Shown piece by piece: positions 23,270 through 34,977 of a stretch of DNA of 64,000 nucleotides (within the stretch, counting starts at the first letter, position 1; each line of letters opens with the position of its first letter). The position numbers were made by a program, and so were the translations under genes. The notes beneath the pieces were generated by a model. The model did no database searches. It was not told the origin of the DNA and saw nothing but the letters and a program-made list of their open reading frames with translations. This stretch comes from Tuctoria greenei (Eukaryota > Streptophyta > Magnoliopsida > Poales > Poaceae), in assembly GCA_036927565.1 (NCBI GenBank), contig JAYESD010000003.1:77669311-77733310 (forward strand). Direction: 5' to 3'.

Positions 23270-23960
23270 AAACATATAAAAGTGGTCCAAAGATAGCTTT
23301 GATTTGTGCAAAGATTGGTCGGGTCAGTGCTGCAGCCAAACTGTTCGATGAAATGTTTCCAAGGCAAAACAAACTATGATGTGACCAACACTGATCCTTG
23401 AGGTAGTAACACGCAGGTGATGCGGTCGGACAAGGTCTACAATGCCGCTGTTAGCTCTGAATTGTGCGTTAATGACCCAGAACAAGACTGCATCCAAGGT
23501 GTTCGAGGAAATGCTTATAATGTGACCGTCGCTCCCTGGTGCTGTTATGCAACACATTAGTTATTGATATGATCTAGGAATTGCCGGGTGTAGTGCTGCG
23601 ATGTCGGGATTGAGATGATGGACGAGGGCATTTCTATTTCAGCTGCCTCTTACAATTCAGTTATGCATGTGTTGTTTAGGGATGAGTGACCAATTGCAGA
23701 AACATGTGCTAAAATTGAGATGGTGCAAGGAGAAGGATGTAGAGAATGTCATGAGGATGTTTGAGAGGATTTTAGTTGAGGATGCCATCTACTGGATATG
23801 TTGACATGTGGAATAAAGTCAATCATGAGAAAGAAGAGTTGATACAGAAGATCTGATGAACGAGATGATTGCAAAGGATGTTGATGCAACAGCAGCCTGA
23901 GTTGCTAGAAAGCAGGAAGGCACAATCTTGAGTCACATGAGCGGATTCATGTGTTAGTAA
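23270..23960 (+). pseudogene. PPR-like gene fragment in the 3' LTR
   Basis: This copy is slightly better preserved than the one in the 5' LTR. Phrases include GRVSAAAKLFDEM (about 23317-23356) and EMMDEGISISAASYNSVMH (about 23612-23670), then ETCAKIEMVQGEGC and RMFERILVEDAI. The SYNSVM and LFDEM words at about helix-turn-helix spacing are typical of PPR repeats. Several stops and at least two frameshifts interrupt it. Confidence 0.5.
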
Positions 23961-25614
23961 TTATGCAACCTCCTGATAGTCCAAGTCCAATTGTCCGCTC
24001 TTGATCTCCACTTTTGAGATTATCCAATTCAGTAGCCTAAAAGAATTCCAGAGTATGAATTATTGAATCATATTGTTCTGTATATGTGCATAATAATATC
24101 GCTAGATGATGTGATGAAGATCGACGAGGAGCATGACTCGAAGGAGAAGGACTAGCATGGATCTCGCGGCAAGAGGAAGATTTGACCAAGCAGCACCCAA
24201 ACACTAGATTTGATCAATCAACATTAAAGACAATAAAGAAAGAAGAACTACAAGGATCAATCAACATTAAAGACAATGAAGAAAGAAGAACGACAAGGAG
24301 CTTCATTGAGGTGATCAAACGCTAACTTATTGACATCTACACTAGTCACAATCTAAGGCAGGCTCCAACTTGCATTTAAGCTATTAATATGTTTCGCTTT
24401 TATAATCTATATGATGATAATTGTGCATTAAGTATGGGAGTGTATGATACTCCACATGCATGACCCAAAAATCCATAGAGTCTGGTTAGAATAGGATTTT
24501 ACATGATATCAGCTGTTATATTAAAGTTGAAAAATGTGGATGGAAAAAAGATGAGGAAAGGAATGAGATCAATAGTTAATCTGAGACCGGGCAGGAAGAT
24601 TAGGATGCTCAAGGACATGGTCCTATGACCATAGTTCCTGTCTGTGTCGATTAAGGACCGTACCGTGTGCGGCCCTGCTGGACAAGTTCAAAAATGTACC
24701 AGATGCATACTGGTTATATGGGACCCAGGAAACCGATGTAACATGTTAACCTTTGTATTGAGGCATACCCCCACAGTTTTAGACAACACGCACGTCGACA
24801 GGAGGGTAGAGATCACTGCGGCATAAGGTCGTCATGTGAGCCTTGTTGTCGGGACGGTGGGACCGCTTCGATGCTTGGGTGTCTTGTGAAAGGTTGTTGT
24901 GTACAACGTTAAGGCCATACACCTCTTCTAGACGGGTGTACATGACGTGCAAGTCAGGTGTATCTTGATTCGAATCATCGTTGCTCGCGGAAGGGAGCAT
25001 ACTAGTTCATTAAGTTGTGATGTAGTAACAACTAGAACTGGGAGTAACCTGTTCAATGATTAAGCAACTTAGTTGAAGTAGTTGATAGAAGAACTAAAGT
25101 TATGATTCTAAGCAACTACACCTGTTATTGTATACTTGAAACAAGGATCTATTGGTAGTGAACATTTACTTTCTGCAGTTTAAGTTCAAGTCTTACGTGC
25201 CCAGCATGTAGAGTTTCATGTTCTTAGGTGAGACGGGTAAGTCTTGCTGAGCCTTGTGCTCACGGTTGCATTTATACGAGTTTTGCAAGTATATAGCTAT
25301 GACGGGTTACTAGGCTTTGCCCTCGTTAGGGTATATAGCCACTGAAAGCCCTGGACGCTGCTGCTTTCTTCTGTGATGCTAGAGTGGAGTATCCGCGGGC
25401 TGGATACGACTGCTATTGTTGTAGTGTAAGTTTGAAAGAGTAGTATGAAGACTTCCGCTAATGTAAGTTGTTTTGTATAAAACTCTGAGATTAATGTACG
25501 TTGCTCACTTATATTACGAGTTCTTTTTTCATTTTTGTGTTGTGCTATTGGGTGTCGCATCACACGACACCACCCAATGTGATTTCTGGTTTGTCGGGAC
25601 CACAATCCTCACGA

Positions 25615-25619
25615 CTCCC
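25615..25619. other. target-site duplication, right copy (CTCCC)
   Basis: CTCCC follows the last base of the second LTR and equals the five bases before the first LTR. Confidence 0.9.
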
Positions 25620-26486
25620 TATGGTTCCAGAAACAAAACAAACATTTTAAATTTTGTTTTCCTCTTTTCCTAACCTCCCTCATTGGTCGCTGGAAGAGGT
25701 CAGCTACATGATCATCAGATACTACCATCATATGTCTTATTTTATATATTTAAATTTATTTTATTGCTAGAATTTCTAGCACTTTTCTTCATAGCACTCA
25801 CAAAAATAAAATCCTCAGGATCAGATGTTTCATCCATCCATTCTAGGAGCTTAGGAGTTCGTGCACATGTCATTTTCTTTATCAGTATACCATTATAGTG
25901 TTATCACAAGACATATTAATTGTAGTGATGTTTGCGATCAAAGCCCTACGCTGCTTGTCCCCGAATGGACGATGACACGTATGCTTGGCTGGCGGTAGAA
26001 CCCGTTCATGCAGGAATCGAATTCTCTGCTCTAGGGCCATGCATCCGTCTTCGTGTGACTTGCCACGTACATTCAGGGTCCGAATCTTACAAGTACAGTG
26101 ATACAACCATGGGCGCACTGCACGATTCTCGCGACTGCGTGACCCTGCCCCGATGGTTGCCACGTACGCCAATGCCCCAAATATTGCAGTGCGCACGGGC
26201 ACAACGCACGGCTCTTCCTATCCTCAACGTCATCAAACGTGATCAACAAGCCTCAAACATAATAATCTTTCAACAAAAAGAGAAAACACGTACGCCACAT
26301 CCAATCCTCAACATCATCAAATATGATTGAATTCTTTCACATGAATGTTAATTGTCCATGCATGCTACGTCCCGAACATGATCAACGAGCCTCAAACTAT
26401 AATGATCTTTCAACAAAAAGAGAAAACATGTAACATCATCAAACATGATTGAGGTATTTCACATGCATGTTAGTTGTTATGCATGC
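25620..26486. other. non-element DNA right of the LARD
   Basis: No gene is recognised. The first 300 bases are AT-rich. 25925-26235 is GC-richer with RY-like GCATGCAT/CCATGCAT motifs and a 106-codon minus frame of no known family. Then comes a tandem repeat (26241-26486). Together with 12601-13241 this may be the original, pre-insertion sequence. Confidence 0.4.
26241..26486 (+). repeat. tandem duplication, two units of about 139 and 107 bp
   Basis: Unit 1 (26241-26379) and unit 2 (26380-26486) share GATCAACRAGCCTCAAAC, CTTTCAACAAAAAGAGAAAAC and a CATGCATGCT end. Unit 2 lacks about 25 bases in the middle. The opening words also occur at 12601, beyond the LARD. Confidence 0.75.
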
Positions 26487-27714
26487 TGTTGATGTTTCTT
26501 ACATCACAGTTAAAAATCCGCAAGCGCATGGAAACAACCGTGTAATACTTCCCCTTAAAAGATTATTTCCAAGGGTATCCAATCCAAGGAACGTATGTGC
26601 TAATCTTACGAGCTAACCCACCCAATGACACAAAGTTGTTTGATAGGTAAGGAAGAGAGAGGAATTCAAAGTATTGATTCTAATTCAAAAGAATTTACAG
26701 TAGCTGCTTGGGACGGGTTTACCCCTAGCAATACTAGGATGACTCCCGCCAAAGGCCTGTCATAGCTGACCGTGGAGGATTACAAAGGACAGATAGGGCT
26801 GTCACCACCTACTGCCTACCTCTTCAATCCGTTAATTTACGAGATATTCACCGGTTATTTCTAACCTAAGCACCACACTTACGTTTCAAATCACAACTCT
26901 AGTTGTTTCGAACACAAATCTACAACTAGAGCCTCTAATAAATTAAAGCAATGAAACCACAAGTAACTACTTGTGCAAACTACTATGAATTGATAATCAA
27001 ACTTGAAATGAATACACAAAGGGCTTGCTTGATTTAAGTACACCTTTGTAGGGATACAAGTGTAGAAGAGGGACTTGACAATCCCAAGCCTCCTTCTCCT
27101 AAACTCTCACCACACTCTTCTTCTAGTTGGCAGCCTCTAGGACTATTCAAAACCTTAGGAGTGATATTCTATTCTCAACTTTTGGTGTCTGTGTGTGAAG
27201 TGAGGTGTGGGGTTCTATTTATAGGAGGGGGGGGGGGGAAGGGTCAGTTCCTGCCACCAAATTCGTGTGAATCAGTCACCCATGACTTGTTCAAGCCGGG
27301 AGGAGCCAACACGTGGCATTTGACCGGGTTTGGCGCCACTCCCTAGTTAGCCGACTAGGGAGGTCTGCCGACCTGGTCTCAGACCCGTTGGGCTGCGCTT
27401 CCTCGATGTCTATGCCAGGTGGGTCCCATCCCTTTATATGGGTGCTACATTGTTGGATGGCCTCAGATACTTCTGTTTGTGAGCCATTTGATCCTTGTGA
27501 TGACACGTGGCATCGCCTGATTTGTCAAAATCCAATTTTATGGATTACTCTCTGCATGTCTTGTTATCTTGGGTCTAAATTCACCTGCACACAAATAACA
27601 CCAACACTTGTGGAATTGGTTAGTTTTTAACCCTACCACTACGTTGGGTTTCTCTTTTGTGCACATTATGAGGTGAATTAATGGTCTAAATATGGCACTT
27701 AAGGACCGTCAACA
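26487..27714 (-). repeat. 3' LTR of a third gypsy family, minus strand
   Basis: On the plus strand the segment runs from TGTTGATGTTTC to CCGTCAACA; on the minus strand it starts TGTTGACGGTCC. Length is about 1228 bp. The end next to 26487 contains CCGCAAGCGCATGG, a phrase I associate with LTR ends of grass gypsy elements. Just outside 27714 the minus strand has a purine-rich stretch (AAGTGTGGGGCAGTT) where a polypurine tract belongs. It holds a 12-base G run at 27227-27238. The matching 5' LTR is not in the window. Confidence 0.65.
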
Positions 27715-29180
27715 AACTGCCCCACACTTAGTCCTTTGCTCGTCCTCGAGTGAAGGCAAGAAAAGAACTAAGGTGATTTCATAAATTTGCTATAAGTTAG
27801 AAAAATAGAATATTAGATATTTCAACTCATACCTCAATTCATGAATTCCATTTGTGAAATGTGGCTACCACATCAATCTTGGGTGTTTGAAGAGCGGAAT
27901 GGTTGGAATATAGTTCTTTTGGATCTTCCCCTGTCAAAATGATCCGACAATTTGCTATATTCGGAAAGTAAAAAAAACAATTGCCCTTATCTCTCATTTG
28001 GAATCTCTCAAGTCCCTCAAAGTGTTTTCATCCTCACCTTGGCTTGTTGTTCCAATTTTGTACCTATACTAAATATGGCTATATCTGGAGCTTGGTAGGG
28101 ATAATTGTGGCACACATTGCAATTCATATATTACTAAGTCAAAAACTTGATCCTACGATCGACTTATGCAACAAACAAAATGACAAAGAAAGTTCTTGTG
28201 CACAAGAATGGAATGGATATTTGTGGACTCTATGATTTTCTCTCCTTAAGGATGAAACATGGCTGCTTCCTTTTTCTTTTTTTTTGGCGTACTTTCTCTT
28301 TTGAAATGTAGATGCTTTTTTTTTCGTAGCCATGTCTTCTACTCCTTTTTATTTTTCTAGAGAGAAATTGATGTCTAAAATCTATGGAGTTTCATTATTG
28401 GATGGATGAATGGTGGATGCAAATTCTCAATGTGAGATATTTTGCATAAATAAGGTGCACAAGAATTTCTAAGTCAAAAAGTTCATGCATGTCAGTCAAT
28501 TGGGTCACGAGTTTGAAAAAGTTCAATGAAAAACAAAGTGGCATATGCATGTGGTTGTTTAAGAATTTGTATCATATGGCTGTGGTGTGTATTTAAATTT
28601 CCGATGAGAGAATCTGGAAAAGTTCAAGACTCCAAATTGTGCAAATATCAAAATCAATTTCAAGCAAAAGAGATATCTCCTCGAATAACTCATTTACCAT
28701 ATCACACTAGTCAAATACTTAGATGACGTTTTTTTCCCGATTTTGTTTGTGAGAATCACAAACAAGGCAATATACTGGAATATAAAGTATTCAAATTTTC
28801 AGCTCAAGCAAATTTTGACTAACAAGTTTTAAATTTTAAATTATCGAGTTGAATTGCTTTCAAATATTTAGTATTAAATATTAAATCAACTCAAACAGTA
28901 ACGTAGCATGCATATTAAGGGGTAGGAGATCAAAACCGAATTTACAGAGCGAAACAGAGCCGTGTGGGGCCCACATTAGGTCGATCGACCAGGGGGTTCG
29001 GCCGACCCCATTCTGGCCTTTCTGTTGCTCTGTTTCGACGTGTCGAGTCGTATGTTCGGTTGCGACGTGTCTTGAGATGCAAGGTTATTTTTGCACGTCG
29101 GGATTTCGCGAATTTGGGGTGCCTCCCCCACACTTGTTCCCTGAATTCTTTATTCAACACAAAATAAAGGGAGAACTTTT
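27715..29180 (-). mobile_element. 3' interior of the third gypsy element (non-coding)
   Basis: This continues the element of the LTR at 26487-27714. No coding domain is visible. It includes a second AAGTGTGGGGGAGGCACC-like run (minus strand, about 29137-29118), as found downstream of pol in Athila/Tat-like elements. The chromovirus LTR begins at 29181 and appears inserted in this sequence. The five bases before it are CTTTT, with no partner to test. Confidence 0.5.
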
Positions 29181-32100
29181 TGAGGACCGGGTTCACACAT
29201 TTCAGAAATCGCAGAGGGTGGTGACGTGCGATGCGGCATCCAACAGCACACACGAAAAGAATATGACAAAACACAATGTTTTATTTACATAAACAACGGA
29301 AGTCTTTTACAATACTTAATATATAGCGGAAAATAATACTCATAGATAAACTCTCAGCCTAGCTATGCAAAAGTGTAGCCGTCCAGTCTGGGGACACTAC
29401 ACACTAGCAGCACACAACAATATACGGCGGCGTGCAGGGCTCCCACTCAGCGGTATACCCTGATGGTGGTGTCGCCTCATCTTAGGGCCCTTCTTCATAT
29501 GTCTCACCTGCAAACAACTTACTATAGCAAGTGTGAGCACGGCGACTCAACAAGACTTAACCGTGTCATCTAAACATGGAACTCTACATGTAGGGATACT
29601 TAACATAGGAATAGATGCAGCAGTAAATGACTTGCCTACATGTTGATCCTTAATTTTTCAAGTTCTTAACAACAGCTTAAAGCTTCAATAAAAATAATTT
29701 TAGTGAGCATATTCTATAGCAAGTATAGTTGCAAAACAATTATAATTCAATACATAATATTCTCTTGGCTTCTTCAGTATTTACTACGTCACAGCGCAGT
29801 GAACAAGCGGTACTCAAATAACCGTGAGGGACGATGATTGTAATCAGTAGACACCCGTATAACACGTCACGTGCACCCATGCATAAGGAGCGTGTCGTGC
29901 TCCTCACCACGTCATACGTAGCAACCTTTCACAATAAAGTCAAACGTCAAACCGGTCCCACCATCACAGGCGTGTCTGTGCCCACTAACAGATTTACACC
30001 TTGCTGCCCTCAACCAACCCCTATCACAGTGGGCTATGCCTCGACACCCAAGTTATCCAGTTACATCGGTTTCTGGGTTCCATATGCCCAGTATGCATCC
30101 GGTACAGTTCAAACGTGTCCAGTAGGGCCGCACATAGATCGGTCCTCAATCGACACAAGTAAGGCTACGCACGTGAGACCACGTCTCGCTGCATCCTACC
30201 CGCTGCTCGGTCTCAATTTCAAATTCATAAACCATTTTTTGATTAAATCTTTCCCGTGTGATAAAATCCTATCTCGTGAGTAGATTCCAACTACTCGACT
30301 TCTACCGGATTCCTCAGAACATTAGCATGGCATTTTCTACTCGTCAAGCTGTAGACCTACCCAATACTCCATGGTACCTGTGGGTCATGCAAGTGGAGTA
30401 ACAAGCACCTTAGCCCTAATGCACAAAACTCATCCTAGACATAAGTGATACAAATAGAAACTTTGAAATAGCACTTAAATGCAAACCGGGACTTTCCTGG
30501 CTGCGAGTCAGAGGGAAAGTTAGCTTCCGGGAGGATGTTGTCGAAGGCCTCCGGTTCCTCCACGATCTCGGTCACTATATCATGTGCATAATATGAAAGT
30601 ATATAAGTGACATAGAACTATACAAATTGACTTCTAAATACAGTTCATGTTACTAAGTGAATTTAATTGGCTTTGAGATTTTTACAGCGGATACTAGGTT
30701 CTATGAGGAAGATCCGGACCAAGAATTGGAGATGTTCAAGGAAGCTTGTTGTCTCTAAAATTCCAACAATAAAAGCCTTCTCTATAATTTGGTTGTAATT
30801 CTGGAGCTTTGTCATGGCTAACAATGGATGATTATGGTAGAGGAGGTTCTTCTGGTTCTGAGAATTTTTTTTTCCAAATTTTCCTGAGCTTTCTACAGGG
30901 AGAAATTGATTTTACAAGTTTGCAAGAAATTCTGAAAATGTTTTTGTGCATTTTTCATTTTTCAATTGAAATAGGTGATTTGAACACTGTTTGGTCCATT
31001 AAATGAAGTCCAATTAAATTTAAATTTTTATTGTATATCAAGTGTATTTTTACGAGTGTTCTGACCGAAATTGGGAATTTTCCAATTCACAGATCAGGGG
31101 TAATTAATTTCTCAAGCAGTTAGTTCAAAGGAATTAATTATGCACATTCTTTGACTTTCATGTCCAACAAATTGCACCACTGCAAAATTGAGATCAAGAT
31201 GGGTCTACCAGAATTTATTTGGAATTATTTGAGCAAGTATGCTAGGAGTAATTGATTTTTGAAGTTTGCTCAATTTCTAGAATTAATTTCCAAGGGAAAA
31301 GTTTAAATACTCCATCCCGGCCCCACCCATTTAAAATGGGACAATCGCATCTGGGCCACACTGAGGGCCACGGATTAACCCGCGTAGCCGCACCAGATCC
31401 TACGGCCATAGCAGATCTGAGGGGAAACATCAGAGACTGACACGCGGGGCCCATCGGTCGTCTTCAACCTTGCGACGAAGGCGGCTTCCTCGCCGGAATC
31501 GCGGCAGCGCTTTGCCGGCTTACTACGCCAAGCTCCCCTCGGCACGGATTTGGCCGACTGGCCCTAAAATCCACCGCGCAACACGATGGTGGGGACCAAT
31601 CGAGGCGGCGACGGCCGGAGGCGAGCGTATGACATTGGCGGTGGAACTAGGGTTCCGACGATGGTCGGAACCTCTGTCCCGTAGCCTAAACAGCACGGAA
31701 AGAGGTTGGGAAGCTTCTGGGAATTATGGGGAAGATGAAAATGGAGAGAAAAATGGGTGGAAGAGTCGGCCATGTCGAGTTCCACGGTGATCCAAAGCTT
31801 TTTCAATGGTGGCTACGAATATCAGCATATCACAGCCGTTTCATGATTATTCTCTCTGGTTTTTGCTCGTGCAGACACGCAAGGAGGTTAGGAAACTATT
31901 ATGCAACTGGATTAGAAGATAGTTACATCTAGAAAATTAATTGTAAGGTAAACCTAGCAAGAACGTTAAAGGCATGCCGAAAAGGAAAAGAAGATTTCGT
32001 GCCCAATAAGGGGTTAACCTAAGAACGGTTTTCACCATGACCAAGGTGGTGTCCTGGTGCTCAGTTTGTCTGTTGAAGTCGAAGCTTGAAACGTTCTAGT

Positions 32101-32963
32101 TTGCTGGCGCCATGGTGGACAGAGGACAATGTCTACGGCGGCTCACCGACAACGTCCGCGGAACTTCAAAATACCAGCAAAACAATGAGCTAATTGGTGG
32201 AGATGATAGAGCATAGTCTTGGCACTATCTTTTCTGTTTGCATCGAAGATAAAGGAGGCGGAACCAAGGTGCTCACCAGGGAGGAAAAGAAGGTGGCGGT
32301 GCTCTGTTTCACAGGAGGAAAAAAACGAGCGGCGCTTCTGTCCACATCGATGGCGTGAGGAAATGAACCAAGAGAGGGATGGTGAGGTATAGGGAGCACA
32401 CCAGAATGCGCTCAAGCTGGCAAGCAGCTCGCTGGCCATCGCATGCGGTACGGTGTCGCTGTGGTGAGCTGGCGCAGAGCACTCCAGTATAAGCCCCACT
32501 GACCAGTGGGTTCCACAGCCCCCTTAAGTCTATCTTCTCTGTTCCTTTAATTCTCCCACCTAGATTTGTCCAAAAATTCCAGATTTTTATGGAGAGGCCA
32601 ATTCAAATATGGAGATTATGATTCTGAAATCAATTCCCTGATTTGACCAAGTTTATATGAATTCAAAATTTGAATTAGAAATTCGAATGATATTGAATGG
32701 AGCCACTGAATTAAATAGCAAATGTGCTTCAAAAATTTTAAACTTTGCAGAGAGGCTATTTGGAACACTTTGAATTTAATGGTGAACTCAGGATTTTATT
32801 TTGGCAAAGTTTGAACAGGAGCATGTTTTGAATATTTGAATTCCCTCCATTGAATTTTGAATTGGTTTGATTTTTTTTCAGTTTCCATTTTGATTTCTTT
32901 TTCCCATTCAAAATTTTAAATTGTCCTTTCTAGACTTTGCACCAAGAATTTAAGGCTTTTACA
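29181..32963 (-). repeat. 3' LTR of the chromovirus
   Basis: On the minus strand it starts TGTAAAAGCC (32963) after a polypurine tract and ends CCGGTCCTCA (29181), 3783 bp. The pair copy at 40030-41217 is collinear with its first 1.2 kb on the plus strand. It has GC-rich islands at 31300-31800 and 32040-32520 within an AT-rich background, and no convincing coding region; the 149-codon frame at 29834 falls in repeat sequence. Confidence 0.9.
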
Positions 32964-32997
32964 TTCCTCCCCCTTAACAGAATCTCGTCCCGAGATT
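32964..32997 (-). promoter_or_regulatory. polypurine tract and palindrome of the chromovirus
   Basis: On the minus strand AATCTCGGGACGAGATT (32997-32981) is followed by TGTTAAGGGGGAGGAA and the LTR start. It is almost the same arrangement as in the LARD at 21364-21398. Confidence 0.9.
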
Positions 32998-33005
32998 ACA
33001 AAAGA

Positions 33006-33404
33006 TTACCAGATATGAGATGATAATAAATACGGATAGTTTGATCGTAGATAGTCCTCGCTTTCCCATGTCGCTTCCTCAGCGGTATGGTTGCTCCACA
33101 AGACTTTGTAGAAGCACAAAGTCTGGTTTCTTGTGGTGCGAGTCTTTTCATCGATAATCCGAATCGGATACTCAGAATAAGTGAGATCCGGTTGGAGAGC
33201 TTCAACATTTTTGTTGCATATTTCAGCTGAGGATTTAAGGCACTTCCGCAGCCAAGAAATGTGGAATACATTATGAACACCAGCAAGCGATGCCGGTAAA
33301 TCCAAATGATAGGCCACGGGTTCAAATTTTTCAGTGACGCCGAACGGACTGATGAATCGTGGAGAAAGCTTTCCCTTCACTCCGAAATGATGAATCCCTT
33401 TCAT
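33006..33404 (-). pseudogene. integrase C-terminus and chromodomain of the chromovirus
   Basis: The 132-codon frame reads KGKLSPRFISPFGV, then HLDLPASLAGVHNVFHISWLRKC, the GPY/F-like end of integrase. After a linker comes KVLWSNHTAEEATWESEDYLR, the end of a chromodomain with its WxxHxxEEATWE core. Chromodomains bind modified histone tails and steer integration into heterochromatin. It ends near 33006, 43 bases before the polypurine tract. Upstream, 33405-33613 is decayed and links to the integrase core. Confidence 0.85.
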
Positions 33405-33613
33405 CGGAGAGACACAAATATAAACGTGGTCTATGATGTCGAAGTGGAGAGGTCGACGTCTTTTATCTGCATAGCTTTTCTGACAAGATTGAGCAGCCTG
33501 TGATTGGCTTGAATCACTCTCACTCGTTCTTCGGCTTCATTCACAAGATCAATACCATATATCACTTGCTTGCTGGATTCACACCAGTTGAGTGGTGTGC
33601 GACATTTCCGGCC

Positions 33614-34402
33614 TTAGAGAGCTTCATACGACGTCATTTTGATGCTAGCTTGATAGCCATTGTTATATGAAAACTCCGCCAACGGTAAATGATCATCCCA
33701 ATTTTTACCGTGGTGGATGGCACAAGCGCCTAGCATATCTTCTAGAACTTGATTTACCCGCACAGTTTGCCCATCCGTCCGCAGGTGATATGCGGAGCTT
33801 CGGATCAGTTTTGTCCCCAATGACGCGTGCAGTTGCTCCCAGAAACGAGCAACGGACAATGCCCCGCGATCCGAAATAATTGTCCGGGGAACTCCATGCA
33901 AACACATGACCCTTTAAATATACAACTCCACATACTTTTTGGCAATGTACTTTATATGTACAGGGATAAAACAATCTGATTTTGTTAGTCGACCGACTAT
34001 CACCCAAATTGAATCATGCTTGTGGAATGTTAGAGGCAAACCGATGATGAAATCCATACTAATGTCCTCCCATTTCGACGCCGGAATTTTCCATGGTTGT
34101 CCGGCTTTTCTCATGTGGTCGGCTTTCACCCGCCGACACGTATCACACTCGGATATGTACTTTGCAATTTCTCTTTTCATCTGTGTCCACCAAAATCTGG
34201 TTTTTAGATCTTGATACATCTTGTTTCTGCCCAGATGAATAGAATACTTGGACAAGTGAGATTCATCCCAGATTTTCTTCTGAAGTTCCATGTCATGGGG
34301 TACCACTATACGGTCTTTGAACCATAGAGTACCATGTTCATCACTTCGGAAGCACTTCATTTCTTCATTCTTCATTCTCCACCAAATGTGCAACATACCC
34401 AC
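33614..34402 (-). pseudogene. integrase of the chromovirus
   Basis: The N-terminal part has a zinc-binding H2C2 region (HLSKYSIHLGRNKMYQ ... CDTCRRVKA). The core shows MDFIIGLP with the first catalytic Asp and ISDRG with the second. At the position of the third residue the frame reads DGQTVRVNQ, with Val where related integrases have Glu, so the DDE triad is broken. A stop and small gap near 33910 separate two same-frame pieces. Integrase would insert the cDNA in the nucleus. Confidence 0.9.
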
Positions 34403-34629
34403 GTCTTCTTTTAAGCTTCCATAATCTCCTCTCGTATGGTAGGAATGAGAGCAAGATTATATAACACTCCATATGGAACCAAGTATAAACTCGGCTCGTC
34501 CTGGTCCATTGGAGTGATGGACTGATTATTGACGTGAGACTTGCGGCTTAGCGCATTGGCAACCACATTCGCCTTGCCGGAATGGTAGTGAATTTCGTTC
34601 TCATAATCTTTGATCAGCTCTAACCATCT

Positions 34630-34977
34630 TCACTGTCGCATATTCAGCTCCTTCTGAGTGAAGATATATTTCAGACTCTTGTGATTGGTGTAGAGGTGCA
34701 CTAGATTTCCAAGTAAATAATGCCTCCACATTTTCAAAGCGAGCACCATGGCAGCGAGCTCATGGTCATGAGTTGGATAATGCTGCTCATGATTTTGGAG
34801 CTGCCGTGATCCATACGCAATCATGCGGCCTTCTTGCATTAACACGCAGCCGAGACCAATGCCAGACGCATCACAGTAAACATCAAAAGATTTGGTCATG
34901 TCCGGCTGAGCTAGCGCTAGGGCTGTTGTGAGATGTTTCACCAATGCTTGAAATGAATCCTCACATGCCTTGCTCAA
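34630..34977 (-). pseudogene. RNase H of the chromovirus
   Basis: The frame begins near SKACEDSFQALVKHLTTALALAQ and has FDVYCDASGIGLGCVLMQEG, AYGSRQL, ELAAMVLALKMWRHYLLG and HKSLKYIFTQ. These are the ordered motifs of gypsy RT-linked RNase H, with Asp and Glu positions in place. 34403-34629 is the decayed linker to integrase. Confidence 0.9.

Larger units (their letters stand above)
13242..25614 (+). mobile_element. complete non-autonomous large LTR element (LARD-type)
   Basis: Two long direct repeats (13242-17360 and 21399-25614) flank about 4 kb of interior. The interior has an initiator-Met primer site and a polypurine tract but no gag, protease, integrase or RT in any frame. The element is bounded by the 5 bp duplication CTCCC (13237-13241 and 25615-25619). 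LTRs over 4 kb with a non-coding interior near 3.5-4 kb define the LARD class, of which barley Sukkula and rice Dasheng are known examples. The LTRs hold a GC-rich segment and a PPR-like gene fragment, evidently gained before the last transposition since both LTRs have them. Confidence 0.9.
21399..25614 (+). repeat. 3' LTR of the LARD
   Basis: The LTR begins TGTAAAAGCCCACAATTTAG immediately after the polypurine tract and ends near CCTCACGA at 25614, 4216 bp. The terminal CACA of the other copy reads CACGA here, a small change at the tip. It keeps about 55 bp near 23787-23843 that the 5' LTR lacks, and has a 46 bp tandem duplication at about 24206-24298. The hairpin near its end (25547-25578) is more perfect than in the 5' LTR, with GGTGTCG/CGACACC as inner stem. 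Confidence 0.9.

Noticed and set aside
25882..26202. 106-codon minus-strand frame as a gene
   Set aside because: No recognisable domain, no start context or neighbouring exon that I could support.
29834..30283. 149-codon plus-strand frame
   Set aside because: It is LTR sequence; the same region in two other LTR copies (5350-5630, 40650-41060) gives different, broken frames.
31470..31790. 106-codon frame in the chromovirus LTR
   Set aside because: It is a GC-rich island in the LTR with open frames on both strands and no domain.
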